This document shows positions 49,420-57,922 of a DNA stretch of 64,000 nucleotides, in pieces. This DNA is from an uncultured Lachnospiraceae bacterium. GTDB taxonomy: Bacteria; Bacillota; Clostridia; Lachnospirales; Lachnospiraceae. The notes below the pieces were generated by a model. The model was not told the DNA's origin. It searched no databases and saw nothing but the letters and a program-made list of their open reading frames with translations. The stretch covers positions 186,001 through 250,000 of the forward strand of contig CAMWFQ010000001.1 in assembly GCA_947173495.1 (NCBI GenBank), read 5' to 3'. The position numbers were made by a program, and so were the translations under genes. Each line of letters starts with the position of its first letter. Within the stretch, counting starts at the first letter, position 1.

Positions 49420-49788
49420 TTACTTTTCCTCCGCATGATCCAGAATCTGCCTGAGCTCTTCGATCTCCTGCGGTGTCAGCTTTTGTTTCTGCACAAACCC
49501 GTTCAACAGCATGCTGACGCTTCCGTGATAAACCCGGTTAAGGAAGCTTTCCGTTTCTTTTTTCACCGCTTCTTCCCTGCCGACCAGAGGCATATAGGAT
49601 TTCATCTTTCCGCTGTTATCGCACGAAATCAGATTCTTTTCCGTCATACGTCGGAGCATGGTGAGGGTGGTACTCCTGCTCCATCCCCTCCGTTCCTCCA
49701 TATCTGCCGCGATCTGGCTTCCCACCTTGGGTGAATTCGCCCAGAGACTCTCCAGCACATGCCACTCCGCCCCGCTCAATTCCTTCAT
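49420..49788 (-). CDS. BlaI/MecI-family repressor
   Basis: The protein has 122 residues. It has a winged helix with SGAEWHVLESLWANSP and WSRSTTLTMLRRMTEKNLI, and a C-terminal dimerisation region, standard length for BlaI, MecI and CopY-type repressors. It is cleaved or released when its partner M56 peptidase is activated. Two TGTNTACA-type operators lie over its own promoter, so the operon is autoregulated. GAAAGGG lies upstream of ATG 49788. The M56 gene starts two bases after its stop. Confidence 0.92.
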   Translation of the reverse strand: MKELSGAEWHVLESLWANSPKVGSQIAADMEERRGWSRSTTLTMLRRMTEKNLISCDNSGKMKSYMPLVGREEAVKKETESFLNRVYHGSVSMLLNGFVQKQKLTPQEIEELRQILDHAEEK

Positions 49789-49828
49789 AATGATAACTTT
49801 CCCTTTCCATCCCGTATGTAACGCCGTC

Positions 49829-49845
49829 TGTCTACAATGTAAACA
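49829..49845 (-). promoter_or_regulatory. BlaI-type operator, promoter-proximal downstream site
   Basis: TGTCTACA-A-TGTAAACA, a 17-base dyad with one mismatch, lies just after the predicted transcription start of the BlaI operon. Its centre is 45 bases from the second operator. Confidence 0.8.
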
Positions 49846-49859
49846 TCTATGTGATTTTT

Positions 49860-49890
49860 ATTTTAACACTTATTGTTTACATTGTAAACA
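49860..49890 (-). promoter_or_regulatory. BlaI operon promoter with overlapping operator
   Basis: The perfect dyad TGTTTACA-T-TGTAAACA is at 49874-49890. On the minus strand its TTTACA (49883-49888) is the -35 box, followed 17 bases later by TAAAAT (49860-49865). Binding of the repressor would cover the -35. The remaining gap to 50048 holds no gene that I can support. Confidence 0.85.
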
Positions 49891-50048
49891 TTTCGTTTCG
49901 TTCTTCACCCTATAGATACAGTTTCGTGCAAAATCTGAATTTTGTACTTTTAACAAACTATACAAACATAAAAATTTTGGATATAATATGATAAAAAAAG
50001 GACATGGCGTTATGAGTTCCAGAGAATTTGCGCGCGAGAATAAAAAAT

Positions 50049-50088
50049 GCCGCCTCAGGCTGTGATCATTATCACACCCTTGAGCGGC
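50049..50088 (-). terminator. Rho-independent terminator of hisB
   Basis: On the minus strand a long stem starts GCCGCTCA, has an inner TGTGAT-AATG-ATCACA and ends GGCGGC, followed by ATTTTTTATT. It lies 39 bases after the hisB stop. Confidence 0.88.
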
Positions 50089-50126
50089 AGTCTTATGTAT
50101 CATCAGCAGCGCTCTAAAAAGCTCTT

Positions 50127-50720
50127 CTACAGCACACCCTTGGTCGACCATACAGAACCGTTTAACCGTTCTTCATACATGGTTGCCATATCCAGCGCCT
50201 TTCCGAATGCCTTAAAGCTGCTCTCTGCAATATGGTGATTGTTGGTACCTGAAATCTGTTTGATATGCAGATTCATAGACGCTGTGTAGGACACCGCATA
50301 GAAAAAGTCATGAATCATCTCTGTCTGCATGTTTCCCAGAAGCGGCACGGTATACTGGGCATTATACGAAAAATATGGTCTTCCGGATAAGTCAATCGCA
50401 CACAGCACAAGAGCCTCATCCATGGGCAGCATGGCGCTTCCGTATCTCTTGATCGCCTTCTTTTCTCCTACCGCCTGCTTCAGGGCTTCTCCCAGGACGA
50501 TTCCACAGTCCTCCACCGTATGGTGGGAATCCACTTCCAGATCCCCCTTACAGATCAATTCCAGGTCAAACAGACCATGACGGGCAAATCCGTTCAGCAT
50601 ATGGTCAAAGAATCCTATCCCTGTGTTGAGATTGCATTTTCCGCTCCCATCCAGGTTCAGGGTCAGTGTGATCTCCGTTTCCTTTGTGATTCTGTTTATT
50701 GTTGCGGTTCTCTCTTCCAT
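50127..50720 (-). CDS. hisB: Imidazoleglycerol-phosphate dehydratase HisB
   Basis: The protein has 197 residues, the normal length for monofunctional HisB. Metal-binding motifs DSHHTVEDCGIVLGEAL and GTNNHHIAESSFKAF and the conserved FFDHML are all present. It catalyses the sixth step of histidine synthesis. ATG 50720 follows AAGGAG; a longer frame overlaps the regulator gene. No other his gene is nearby. It is 13 bases behind a GntR/UTRA regulator and probably in one transcript with it, which is unusual. Confidence 0.95.
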   Translation of the reverse strand: MEERTATINRITKETEITLTLNLDGSGKCNLNTGIGFFDHMLNGFARHGLFDLELICKGDLEVDSHHTVEDCGIVLGEALKQAVGEKKAIKRYGSAMLPMDEALVLCAIDLSGRPYFSYNAQYTVPLLGNMQTEMIHDFFYAVSYTASMNLHIKQISGTNNHHIAESSFKAFGKALDMATMYEERLNGSVWSTKGVL

Positions 50721-50733
50721 AAACGCTTTCTCC

Positions 50734-51459
50734 TTATTTTCTTGGTAGTATGGTGGAAAAATAATATTTTGCGCCAATATAATAGCATTCAACATAGTAG
50801 AGCGGAGTTTCATCTTCCAGCAGGGTTGTACATTCCATCCGCAGAACCGGAGAATCATGAGAGATCCCCAGGCTTTTCTGAATTTCAACAGCGGGCATTT
50901 CAGCCTCCAGCTTTATTTTGCTCTCTCCAATCCTGTGATGGTAGACTTCCTCATAAATCTGATATAAGGAGCTGGTGTCATCCAGATGCTTCTGCAGGTT
51001 CGGACATACCTTCTGAGGAATATGAGCAATCTCATATGCCATTGGATTCTCATCTCCCTTGCGTATTCTTGTAATCCGGTAGCATTTCTCCTTTTCATCC
51101 AGCGAAAGTTCCCTGATAACCTGCCTGCTCTGAATCGTGATCAATTCAATGGAAACGAACTCTGATGAAGGACTGATCCCTCTGCGTTTCATCTGCTCTG
51201 TAAAACTCTCCATTTTGGAAAGCCTGTAATCGGATTTCTTATACTTGACAAAAGTTCCCAGCGCCGGTCTTTTCACAATATAATCTTCATACTCCAGATT
51301 CGCCAGAGCCTTACGGATGGTGTCGCGGCTTACTCCATATTCCTCCTGAAGTTCTTTCTCCGTCTTAAGCTTGTTCCCCTGCTTATATTCTCCGTTCTCA
51401 ATCTTATCCTTCAGCTGCTTATAAATTGTCTGATATCGGGCTTCTCTTGCTTTTTCCAT
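50734..51459 (-). CDS. GntR-family regulator with UTRA domain
   Basis: The protein has 241 residues. It has an N-terminal winged helix (residues 8-75: YKQLKDKIENGEYKQGNKL, YGVSRDTIRKALANLE) and a C-terminal UTRA ligand-binding domain of the HutC group, which usually binds a sugar phosphate or small acid. It lies between the transporter/TIM-barrel operon and hisB. A palindrome at 54062-54078 in front of the transporter may be its operator. GGAGAT lies upstream of ATG 51459. Confidence 0.9.
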   Translation of the reverse strand: MEKAREARYQTIYKQLKDKIENGEYKQGNKLKTEKELQEEYGVSRDTIRKALANLEYEDYIVKRPALGTFVKYKKSDYRLSKMESFTEQMKRRGISPSSEFVSIELITIQSRQVIRELSLDEKEKCYRITRIRKGDENPMAYEIAHIPQKVCPNLQKHLDDTSSLYQIYEEVYHHRIGESKIKLEAEMPAVEIQKSLGISHDSPVLRMECTTLLEDETPLYYVECYYIGAKYYFSTILPRK

Positions 51460-51545
51460 ATTATCTCCACAGTTCTATCCTGTTTCCTCTTCTATTTTAA
51501 ACCAGGAACCGCAACTTTTCCATCTTTTTTTGTATTAACGCAACA

Positions 51546-51577
51546 AGGCTTTGCCTGAAGGAATTCAGGCAAAGCCT
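51546..51577 (-). terminator. Hairpin after the TIM-barrel gene
   Basis: A perfect 13-base stem AGGCTTTGCCTGA/TCAGGCAAAGCCT with a 6-base loop. On the minus strand it is followed by TGTTGCGTT, so the T-run is weak. It separates the TIM-barrel gene from the GntR gene. Confidence 0.65.
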
Positions 51578-51597
51578 CATCAATGTCTCCTGACAGG

Positions 51598-52437
51598 TCA
51601 GATATTCAAAAATTCCCTGGCAGCCGCTGCAACCGCCTTTCCGGCCATTCCATCAATGGCTGTTCCTATCACAAGGATATTGACGCCTGTGTCCTTAAAT
51701 GCGCGGAAGTTATCAATGTTGATTCCTCCCTCTGCCAGTGTGGGAACCTTCACTGCCTCCACCATTGCGCAGAGCCTTTCCTTGAGCACCTGTGGGATCT
51801 GTCCCGCCTCGATCCCTTCATAGCTCATCCCGGTCATGAGGCCGATCATATCCGTCCCGGCTTCCTCCATTTGTCTGGCCAGCTGCGCTACCTCCTCGGG
51901 CTTTTCTGCGGAAATTCCAAAGGTATGAAGATCTGTGGGAAGTCCGATATAAGCATCGACGCAGAGGCCATATTTATGTGCCTTTTTCACCAGCTTCTCC
52001 AAATCATGCAGCGAGGATTTGTGGGTATGCAGTCCATCCGCGCCGGCTCTGGCCATCATGAGAAAGTCCTCGTCCTCAAGCGGCATGGGCAGAATTTCTG
52101 TAAATCCTCCTGGAATACCTGTTGTAATATAAATATCTTTTCCTACCACATTCCTTACTCCCTGGGTCACTTCCGCCATTTGAGCCACCGTAATCCCATA
52201 GCGCACCTGCTCCGCTTCATGCATGGTAGTGACCCCCTTATATCCTCTTGCCAGCGCCACGGCAGGATGATTGGGTTCAAGCATCTTAATCCCTGCATCC
52301 ACTACCGCCTTTGCCATACGCGCATCATCCCCTGTAATGCCTGTACTGAGAATCGTATGTCCATTCCCTGCCTCGATTGCTTTCTTTACTTTCTCCATAG
52401 CGGCACTCATTTTACGTGCCATATCGTTCGTATACAT
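51598..52437 (-). CDS. TIM-barrel protein of unknown substrate
   Basis: The protein has 279 residues. Alternating strands and helices, DAGIKMLEPNHPAVALARG, AGADGLHTHKSS and a late phosphate-binding loop LAEGGINIDNFRAF...VIGTAI indicate a phosphate-binding beta/alpha barrel, distantly like HisA/HisF, NanE or KDGP-aldolase-type enzymes. I do not recognise the exact family. It lies 27 bases behind the EIIC-like transporter gene, which suggests it acts on the imported, possibly phosphorylated compound. AGGATT lies upstream of ATG 52437. Confidence 0.6.
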   Translation of the reverse strand: MYTNDMARKMSAAMEKVKKAIEAGNGHTILSTGITGDDARMAKAVVDAGIKMLEPNHPAVALARGYKGVTTMHEAEQVRYGITVAQMAEVTQGVRNVVGKDIYITTGIPGGFTEILPMPLEDEDFLMMARAGADGLHTHKSSLHDLEKLVKKAHKYGLCVDAYIGLPTDLHTFGISAEKPEEVAQLARQMEEAGTDMIGLMTGMSYEGIEAGQIPQVLKERLCAMVEAVKVPTLAEGGINIDNFRAFKDTGVNILVIGTAIDGMAGKAVAAAAREFLNI

Positions 52438-52464
52438 AATAATCCTCCATATTTTTTATCCGTA

Positions 52465-54024
52465 TCAGGCTTCTTTTTTCCTGTCGGAAAGATTACATAT
52501 TACTGTAAGAACCGCCTGCATTGCCACTGCCACTACCATACATACCACTGCCAGCACTGCCTTGTCATTGGACATAAAAGGAGCTAAGAAGCATGGTACA
52601 TATGCCGTACATTTTACATCAAACATGCCGATCAGAAGGCCTGTCACAGTAGCGGAAGCAATCACAGACGCAAAGATCTTTTTGCTTGCAAACATGAAGG
52701 GATAAGCTGCCTCCACAAAGGTTCCAAATCCCAGGTTAATGATAATATTGGGAATACTTGTCACACGGTCGCCATCCTTTTTGGGTGCAATGATATTCCC
52801 AAGCTGAAGTCCTGCGCAGACCATAACCATGGAACAAAGGTCAATACATCCCAGGAAACTGAAGCCTGTGGATTCCATTTCCAGAAGGATAATGGGAAGG
52901 ATTGCCGCATGGTAGACACCGCCCATAATCGCAAACCAGATAGCAAAGCCTGCAATGGCGCCTGCCAGAATCGGATTGAATGCCAGAGACCAGTCGATGG
53001 CTGCCTTAATCATATTACCTACCCAGAGCGCCACAGGTGCAATCAGGAACATTCCGATAAATCCGGCTGCAAGTCCTGCAATTCCTCCTGCCGCAATGTT
53101 GGCTGTGGTTCCGGGCACCTTGTATTTAAAGCACAGAGAAATGATATAGTAAGCAAAAATACCTGCAATAATACCTGTACAGAGCCCTCCGATGATACCT
53201 CCGTCAATGGAAAGAGCGCCTGCTACAATTCCCGCTACGATTCCCACTTCATCCAGCCCTGATACCTGCTTGGCCGCAATGGCTGCCAGAATAATGGGAA
53301 GATAGCCCACCAGTGTATTGAAAACCTCTTCCAGAACGCCAAGGCCCGGAATCTTGCTCAGTGCCAGACAAAGAGCCATGGCGATAAAGCCGGGCATGGA
53401 AGCCATCATGATTCCTCTGAAGTTGATCCTCTTCCACACACTTCCCTCCTGAATCTGTCCGCCGCCGGCAGAACCAATGATCGGAGAATACTTCAGCTTC
53501 CATTCCTTGGACAATGCTGACACCGCTGAAATTGCTCTTGTTCTGTTGGTGGTTCCGGTGGTTCCTGACGCTGCAATCACACGGCATCCCATAGCCTGCG
53601 TATTTGCCATAGAGGTACCGCCGGTACCGGCACAGGGAATCTTTTTCTCTGCTGCGGCCGTCAGGGCTTTATTGTTAACGCCCTTGGGATCACAACTCAG
53701 CAGCATGATCCCATCCACTTCGCCCTTCCTGATCAGATCCGCCAGCTCTTCATCATTTTTCTCCGCCATCTGATTGATCTCTTTTAAGGTCTTCTCCTCG
53801 CTGCATCCAACGCTGTTCTTCCCGGAAAGCGTCCATAGTCTTGCTTTGGCATCCATGGAAATATTATCCATAGAAGTGCTTGTTCCGATAAACTGAATAT
53901 ATGACACTTCGATTCCGGCAGATTCCGCCTGCACAAACACTTCACGCATCATTTTTTCAGGATCTGCTCCGCCCTGATTATACAGGTTTCCTCCGCTGCT
54001 GCCAATAATCGCTAAATGTTTCAT
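52465..54024 (-). CDS. Fructose-EIIC-like transporter fused to an N-terminal Rossmann-like domain
   Basis: The protein has 519 residues. The first about 195 form a soluble alpha/beta domain (HLAIIGSSGGNLYNQGGADPE, DGIMLLSCDPKGVN, CAGTGGTSMANTQAMGC, ASGTTGTTNRTR). The rest (about 200-510) is a membrane region with around ten helices similar to fructose-type PTS EIIC (GIVAGALSIDGGIIGGLCTG, GGVYHAAILPIILLE, GTFVEAAYPFMF). No typical EIIB phosphocysteine motif or EIIA histidine domain is present, so it may be a PTS relative that works without standard phosphotransfer. It is the first gene of an operon with the TIM-barrel protein. AAGGAGG precedes ATG 54024. Confidence 0.7.
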   Translation of the reverse strand: MKHLAIIGSSGGNLYNQGGADPEKMMREVFVQAESAGIEVSYIQFIGTSTSMDNISMDAKARLWTLSGKNSVGCSEEKTLKEINQMAEKNDEELADLIRKGEVDGIMLLSCDPKGVNNKALTAAAEKKIPCAGTGGTSMANTQAMGCRVIAASGTTGTTNRTRAISAVSALSKEWKLKYSPIIGSAGGGQIQEGSVWKRINFRGIMMASMPGFIAMALCLALSKIPGLGVLEEVFNTLVGYLPIILAAIAAKQVSGLDEVGIVAGIVAGALSIDGGIIGGLCTGIIAGIFAYYIISLCFKYKVPGTTANIAAGGIAGLAAGFIGMFLIAPVALWVGNMIKAAIDWSLAFNPILAGAIAGFAIWFAIMGGVYHAAILPIILLEMESTGFSFLGCIDLCSMVMVCAGLQLGNIIAPKKDGDRVTSIPNIIINLGFGTFVEAAYPFMFASKKIFASVIASATVTGLLIGMFDVKCTAYVPCFLAPFMSNDKAVLAVVCMVVAVAMQAVLTVICNLSDRKKEA

Positions 54025-54061
54025 ACGCTCTCGCCCCTCCTTATGTATTTTGGTTTTGGCT

Positions 54062-54078
54062 GTTAGTAAACTATTAAC
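54062..54078 (-). promoter_or_regulatory. Palindrome before the EIIC-like transporter, possible GntR site
   Basis: GTTAGTAAACTATTAAC, a 17-base imperfect palindrome, lies 38 bases upstream of the transporter start. The GntR/UTRA regulator encoded downstream is a candidate to bind it. Confidence 0.4.
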
Positions 54079-54278
54079 ACGATATCATAAGATACGTACA
54101 TTTGTAAATCGGACGAATAGCCAATAATAAAGTTCAAATTTGTGCAATTTATACAATAAATCATCTATTTGTTTGTTCAAAATATACATTGTGCTTATTA
54201 TGAATGCATTCATTCTCCTGCAAATGTATGTTTTTCATTCATATTGTCGACATCCTGTATTTTTCTCACAGCAAAAAT

Positions 54279-54316
54279 CCTCCGCCCCTTCATTCCTGCG
54301 AATAAAAGGGCGGAGG
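54279..54316 (-). terminator. Terminator of the antiporter gene
   Basis: Stem CCTCCGCCCCTT with AAGGGCGGAGG (one bulge), followed on the minus strand by ATTTTTGC. It is 35 bases past the antiporter stop. A short direct repeat AGTGACATATTT (two copies) lies between. Confidence 0.75.
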
Positions 54317-54350
54317 ATTCCAGTGACATATTTATTTCAGTGACATATTT

Positions 54351-55541
54351 TCAGGCGGATACCATTTCTTTTTTATCCTCTTTGGAATAGAGCAGCTTCA
54401 AAGCGATAGGCGTCAATATTGACGATACTAGAATCAGAAGAATAACCGCCGTAAAATAGTCTGCTGTCAAAAGTCCCACAGCCAGTCCTTTTTGCGCTAC
54501 AATCAGGGCAACTTCCCCTCTGGTCATCATTCCCACGCCGATTTTAAGCGAATCCGCACCAGAATATCTGCATATTTTGCTGACAAGGCCGCATCCGAGA
54601 ATCTTTGCAAAAAGCGCCACGATCACAAAACAGATGCAGAAGGCAAACAGTCTGCCATCCATACTCTCGAAGGACGTCTTCAGACCAATACTGGCGAAGA
54701 AAACCGGACCGAAAAACATGTAAGAGTTGACCTCCACTTTACTTTGTATGTATTCATTATCGCTTAAATTACACAAAACAACTCCCGCCACATAGGCGCC
54801 GGTGATATCCGCAATGCCAAAATACCGTTCTGCAATATAAGATAAGGCAAAACAGAACGCCACGCCTACAATGGGTATCCGGCGGGTGTGCGGATAGCGT
54901 TTATCCAGCGTAAGAAACATTTTGTATACAAAATAGCCTCCCACAATTGCCACAGCAAAAAAGGCGATGGTTTTGAGTACTACCATTCCGGGATTCGAGT
55001 CCGGATTCTTGAATCCGATCACAAAGGTCAGAACAATGATACCGATAATATCATCAATAATCGCCGCGCTGACAATAGTGGTGCCTACCCTGCTCTTGAT
55101 CTTGCCCAGCTCCTGCAGAGAAGCAACCGTAATACTCACACTGGTGGCCGTCATAATAGTCCCCATAAAAACCGCCTTATAGAAATTTTCGCTTCCCCAC
55201 GGCGCTACGCCATAAAAGCCCATATATAAGAGGGCGCCGCACACCAGCGGAACCAGTACGCCCGCGCAGGCGATCAGAAAGGCGACAGGCCCGGTCTTGA
55301 TCAGCTCCTTTAAATCTGATTCAAGTCCCACGGAAAACATCAGAATGATTACACCGACTTCCGCCATCTCCGTGATGAATTCTGTCTGTGTGATCCAACC
55401 CAGTACACACGGTCCAACCAGCAGTCCCGCAATAATCTGCCCCACTACCTGAGGCGCTTTGAATTTTCTGGCAAGAATGCCCAGACATTTTGCAAAAAGC
55501 AGTATGATGGCAAGATCTCTTAATACTTCATATGATTCCAT
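54351..55541 (-). CDS. Cation:proton antiporter (CPA2 family)
   Basis: This 396-residue membrane protein has about 12 helices. Motifs LARKFKAPQVVGQIIAGLLVGPCVLGWI, SVGLESDLKEL, SAAIIDDIIGIIVLTFVIGF (paired acidic residues of the ion site) and GVGMMTRGEVALIVAQKG are typical of Kef/NapA-type monovalent cation/proton exchangers. No C-terminal TrkA-N (RCK) domain is attached. The start ATG 55541 is 5 bases after GGAGG; an earlier ATG at 55559 lacks a good site. It is monocistronic. Confidence 0.92.
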   Translation of the reverse strand: MESYEVLRDLAIILLFAKCLGILARKFKAPQVVGQIIAGLLVGPCVLGWITQTEFITEMAEVGVIILMFSVGLESDLKELIKTGPVAFLIACAGVLVPLVCGALLYMGFYGVAPWGSENFYKAVFMGTIMTATSVSITVASLQELGKIKSRVGTTIVSAAIIDDIIGIIVLTFVIGFKNPDSNPGMVVLKTIAFFAVAIVGGYFVYKMFLTLDKRYPHTRRIPIVGVAFCFALSYIAERYFGIADITGAYVAGVVLCNLSDNEYIQSKVEVNSYMFFGPVFFASIGLKTSFESMDGRLFAFCICFVIVALFAKILGCGLVSKICRYSGADSLKIGVGMMTRGEVALIVAQKGLAVGLLTADYFTAVILLILVSSILTPIALKLLYSKEDKKEMVSA

Positions 55542-55779
55542 AATCTCCTCCATAAACACCGTTTATTTTAGAATATGATTGGAATGCCCGGGAATTTCCG
55601 GACAGTTCCTTCTCCCTATTCCATAACTAGTTATAGACTCAAAATGGAGGGATGTCAATATTTTATAGCTGAAAATCCCGGTTGCTCTTTCTCCTTCCTT
55701 TGCTTATACTATGGATAGAAACACACCGACTCAGACGCGGCGCAGATCTTTGCCCGCTCTTACAGGAAGGATACCGATT

Positions 55780-56310
55780 ATGATTCAATACAGAACTTTA
55801 TGTGCAGACGAAATAGGTCCGGATTTGTTTCAGCACTTTATCCGGCATCAGACAGTCACCAAATGCTGGCGCAGAGAAAAGGACAAATGGCTTATTAAAG
55901 ATGCGCCTTTTATCGACGACTGGACACAGGAGGATTATCAGGTATTGATTTCCTGTTTGAAGAACACGGTTCTCACCGGCGGTCTGGTTTATGCCATGTT
56001 CTGTGACGGCGCTCTTAAGGGATTTGTATCGGTAGAGTCGGAATGGTTCGGCGGCCAGGGCGAATATCTTGACCTGTCCAGTATTCATGTATCAGAGGAT
56101 ATGCGGGGCAGAGGGATTGGAAAAACCCTTTTCCTGGCCGCCAAAAAGTGGGCCTCAGAAAAGGGCGCAAAAAAACTGTATATATCCGCTCACTCCGCCG
56201 TGGAAAGCCAGGCATTTTACCGCTCCATGGGCTGCTGCGAGGCAGAGCTGTACAATCAAAAGCATGTGGAGGCAGAGCCTTATGACTGCCAGCTGGAATG
56301 CAGGCTTTAG
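55780..56310 (+). CDS. GNAT-family acetyltransferase
   Basis: The protein has 176 residues. The acetyl-CoA loop is VSEDMRGRGIGKTLFLAAKKWA, followed by AKKLYISAHSAVESQAFYRSMGC, standard GNAT motifs A and B. The substrate is unknown; the N-terminal part (RHQTVTKCWRREKDKW) recalls acetyltransferases common in Clostridia next to small-molecule resistance genes. ATG 55780 has AGGAAGG 9 bases upstream. It converges on the SGNH hydrolase gene. Confidence 0.9.
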   Translation: MIQYRTLCADEIGPDLFQHFIRHQTVTKCWRREKDKWLIKDAPFIDDWTQEDYQVLISCLKNTVLTGGLVYAMFCDGALKGFVSVESEWFGGQGEYLDLSSIHVSEDMRGRGIGKTLFLAAKKWASEKGAKKLYISAHSAVESQAFYRSMGCCEAELYNQKHVEAEPYDCQLECRL

Positions 56311-56336
56311 GAAGCCGGTGCCCTCCTGTACAATTG

Positions 56337-56888
56337 TTATCGCCTGCCGCCTGTAAGATAAACCTCCGCAATCGTGGATGCCGCCAGTCTGGACCCGATT
56401 TCCGACGCATGCTCCCCATCGTCCGCATACATCTCCTCCCCTGGATGCGCCCTGTGATACTTCCACCAGTTTTCACCCACCGGGGCCAGCTCACATCCTG
56501 TTTCTCTCTGAAGCTTCCTGTAGGCGTTGCTCATGGTTTCCTGGGCAGCTTCTCCATCCGCCTTTGTGGTCCACGTCATATACAGGATCGGCCGCGCATT
56601 CGCCTGCCTTACCCATTCGATCAGTTTTCTGCCGCACTGATTCATCACCTCCGGATCTCCCATGGGGTGCGCTGTGTGTTGAAGAACGACTGCATGATAT
56701 CCTCCGTAAAGAATGTTGAACCTCACCTCCGGCTCCTCCACATGGAAATCCCAACCCTTTCCTCCATGGGAGAGCATGACCACATCGATTTCTCTTTGGT
56801 GTTCACGGCATATCTCCGCAAACAAATGCGGCATGTCATTATAATAGGTATGACTGTTTCCGATAAACAAGACTTTTTCCTTTTTCAT
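56337..56888 (-). CDS. SGNH/GDSL-type hydrolase
   Basis: The protein has 183 residues. Block I FIGNSHTYYNDMP, with its serine as nucleophile, and the C-terminal DGEHASEIGS (Asp-x-x-His pair) are the marks of SGNH esterases or deacetylases. No signal peptide is present. The start ATG 56888 overlaps the stop of the upstream metallo-beta-lactamase gene (ATGA), so both are translationally coupled. The substrate is unknown. Confidence 0.85.
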   Translation of the reverse strand: MKKEKVLFIGNSHTYYNDMPHLFAEICREHQREIDVVMLSHGGKGWDFHVEEPEVRFNILYGGYHAVVLQHTAHPMGDPEVMNQCGRKLIEWVRQANARPILYMTWTTKADGEAAQETMSNAYRKLQRETGCELAPVGENWWKYHRAHPGEEMYADDGEHASEIGSRLAASTIAEVYLTGGRR

Positions 56889-57778
56889 TCCTGTGTCACC
56901 CAAATTTCTTTCTCATCGCACAGACACGTGACTGCGCCATTTTGTGTAAAATAAATTTCCGTCTGCATTTCCTCCAGTACCCGGCAGATCTCCTCATCCG
57001 CCGGCTTTTCTTCGGAACTGGTGATCACTGCCGCAGCAGGCATAACCGCTTTTAAAAATTCCTCAGAATTTTTTTCCTTCCGTCCATGATGGGGAACCTT
57101 CAGCACATCATGACGCAGTGAAAACTCATCCTGCGCTAAAAGTTCCTTAAGCCGCTCCTTCTCGCAGTCCCCTGCAAAGAGGAACCGCCGCTCCCCGCAG
57201 GTCATGCTGACCACCAGCGAAAAATCATTGTCCTCTTCTTTATATTCCTCCTGCTGGGGAGGATAGATCAGGAAGTCTGCTCCGCCCATGGACAGCTCCA
57301 TAGTCTCCGTAACCGAAACCGGCGCTATTCCGCTCTCCGCCATCGCTTCCTCATACTCCTGATACTGGCCGCTGTCGGATTCATAGTCGGGCTGGAACAC
57401 CGTCTCTGTCTCCACCTTCCTTAAGATTCGGTCGGCTCCGCCCACATGATCCTTGTCAAAATGGGTGATCAGCAGATAATCCAGATAGTCAATGCTCTGC
57501 TCTTTCATATAATCCAGAAGAATTCCGGCGGTATCATCGTACCCGGAATCAATGAGCATCGCATGACCGACGGTTTCGATCAGAATCGCATCTCCTTTCC
57601 CCACATCAAAGAAGGTTACCTTCACCTGACCGCTTTCTGCCGGAAGTCCCATTTCTTCCGCCGCCCCGCCTGCCGCTGCATTCTCCTTTGGCGTACACCC
57701 GGGCAGGAGAAGCAAGACGGCTGCGGATATGCACAGCAGTACCGCTTTTATGCTTTGTAAAAATCTATTCCTGACCAT
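56885..57778 (-). CDS. ComEC-like metallo-beta-lactamase-fold lipoprotein
   Basis: The protein has 297 residues. A lipoprotein signal ending LLLPGC is followed by an MBL domain: FDVGKGDAILIE, MLIDSGYDDT, LLITHFDKDHVGGAD (HxDxDH-type zinc site), FAGDCEKERL and VPHHGRKEKN. This matches the C-terminal domain of ComEC and free-standing relatives that cut DNA or nucleotides outside the cell. ATG 57778 is chosen with AGGAAGG upstream; earlier ATGs at 57784 and 57829 are possible. It is coupled to the SGNH hydrolase gene. Confidence 0.85.
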   Translation of the reverse strand: MVRNRFLQSIKAVLLCISAAVLLLLPGCTPKENAAAGGAAEEMGLPAESGQVKVTFFDVGKGDAILIETVGHAMLIDSGYDDTAGILLDYMKEQSIDYLDYLLITHFDKDHVGGADRILRKVETETVFQPDYESDSGQYQEYEEAMAESGIAPVSVTETMELSMGGADFLIYPPQQEEYKEEDNDFSLVVSMTCGERRFLFAGDCEKERLKELLAQDEFSLRHDVLKVPHHGRKEKNSEEFLKAVMPAAAVITSSEEKPADEEICRVLEEMQTEIYFTQNGAVTCLCDEKEIWVTQE

Positions 57779-57922
57779 GTCCATATCCTTCCTGCAGACG
57801 CACTTTCTCCCCGCCTGCCCCTTGCTCATGTCCCCCTTTTCCGGTTGTCTCTGCCGCAGCCTGCCAGCTGTATCGCCGGTGCCAGAGTCAAAAGAAATAC
57901 AAATTTTCCTTTCCGATATCTC

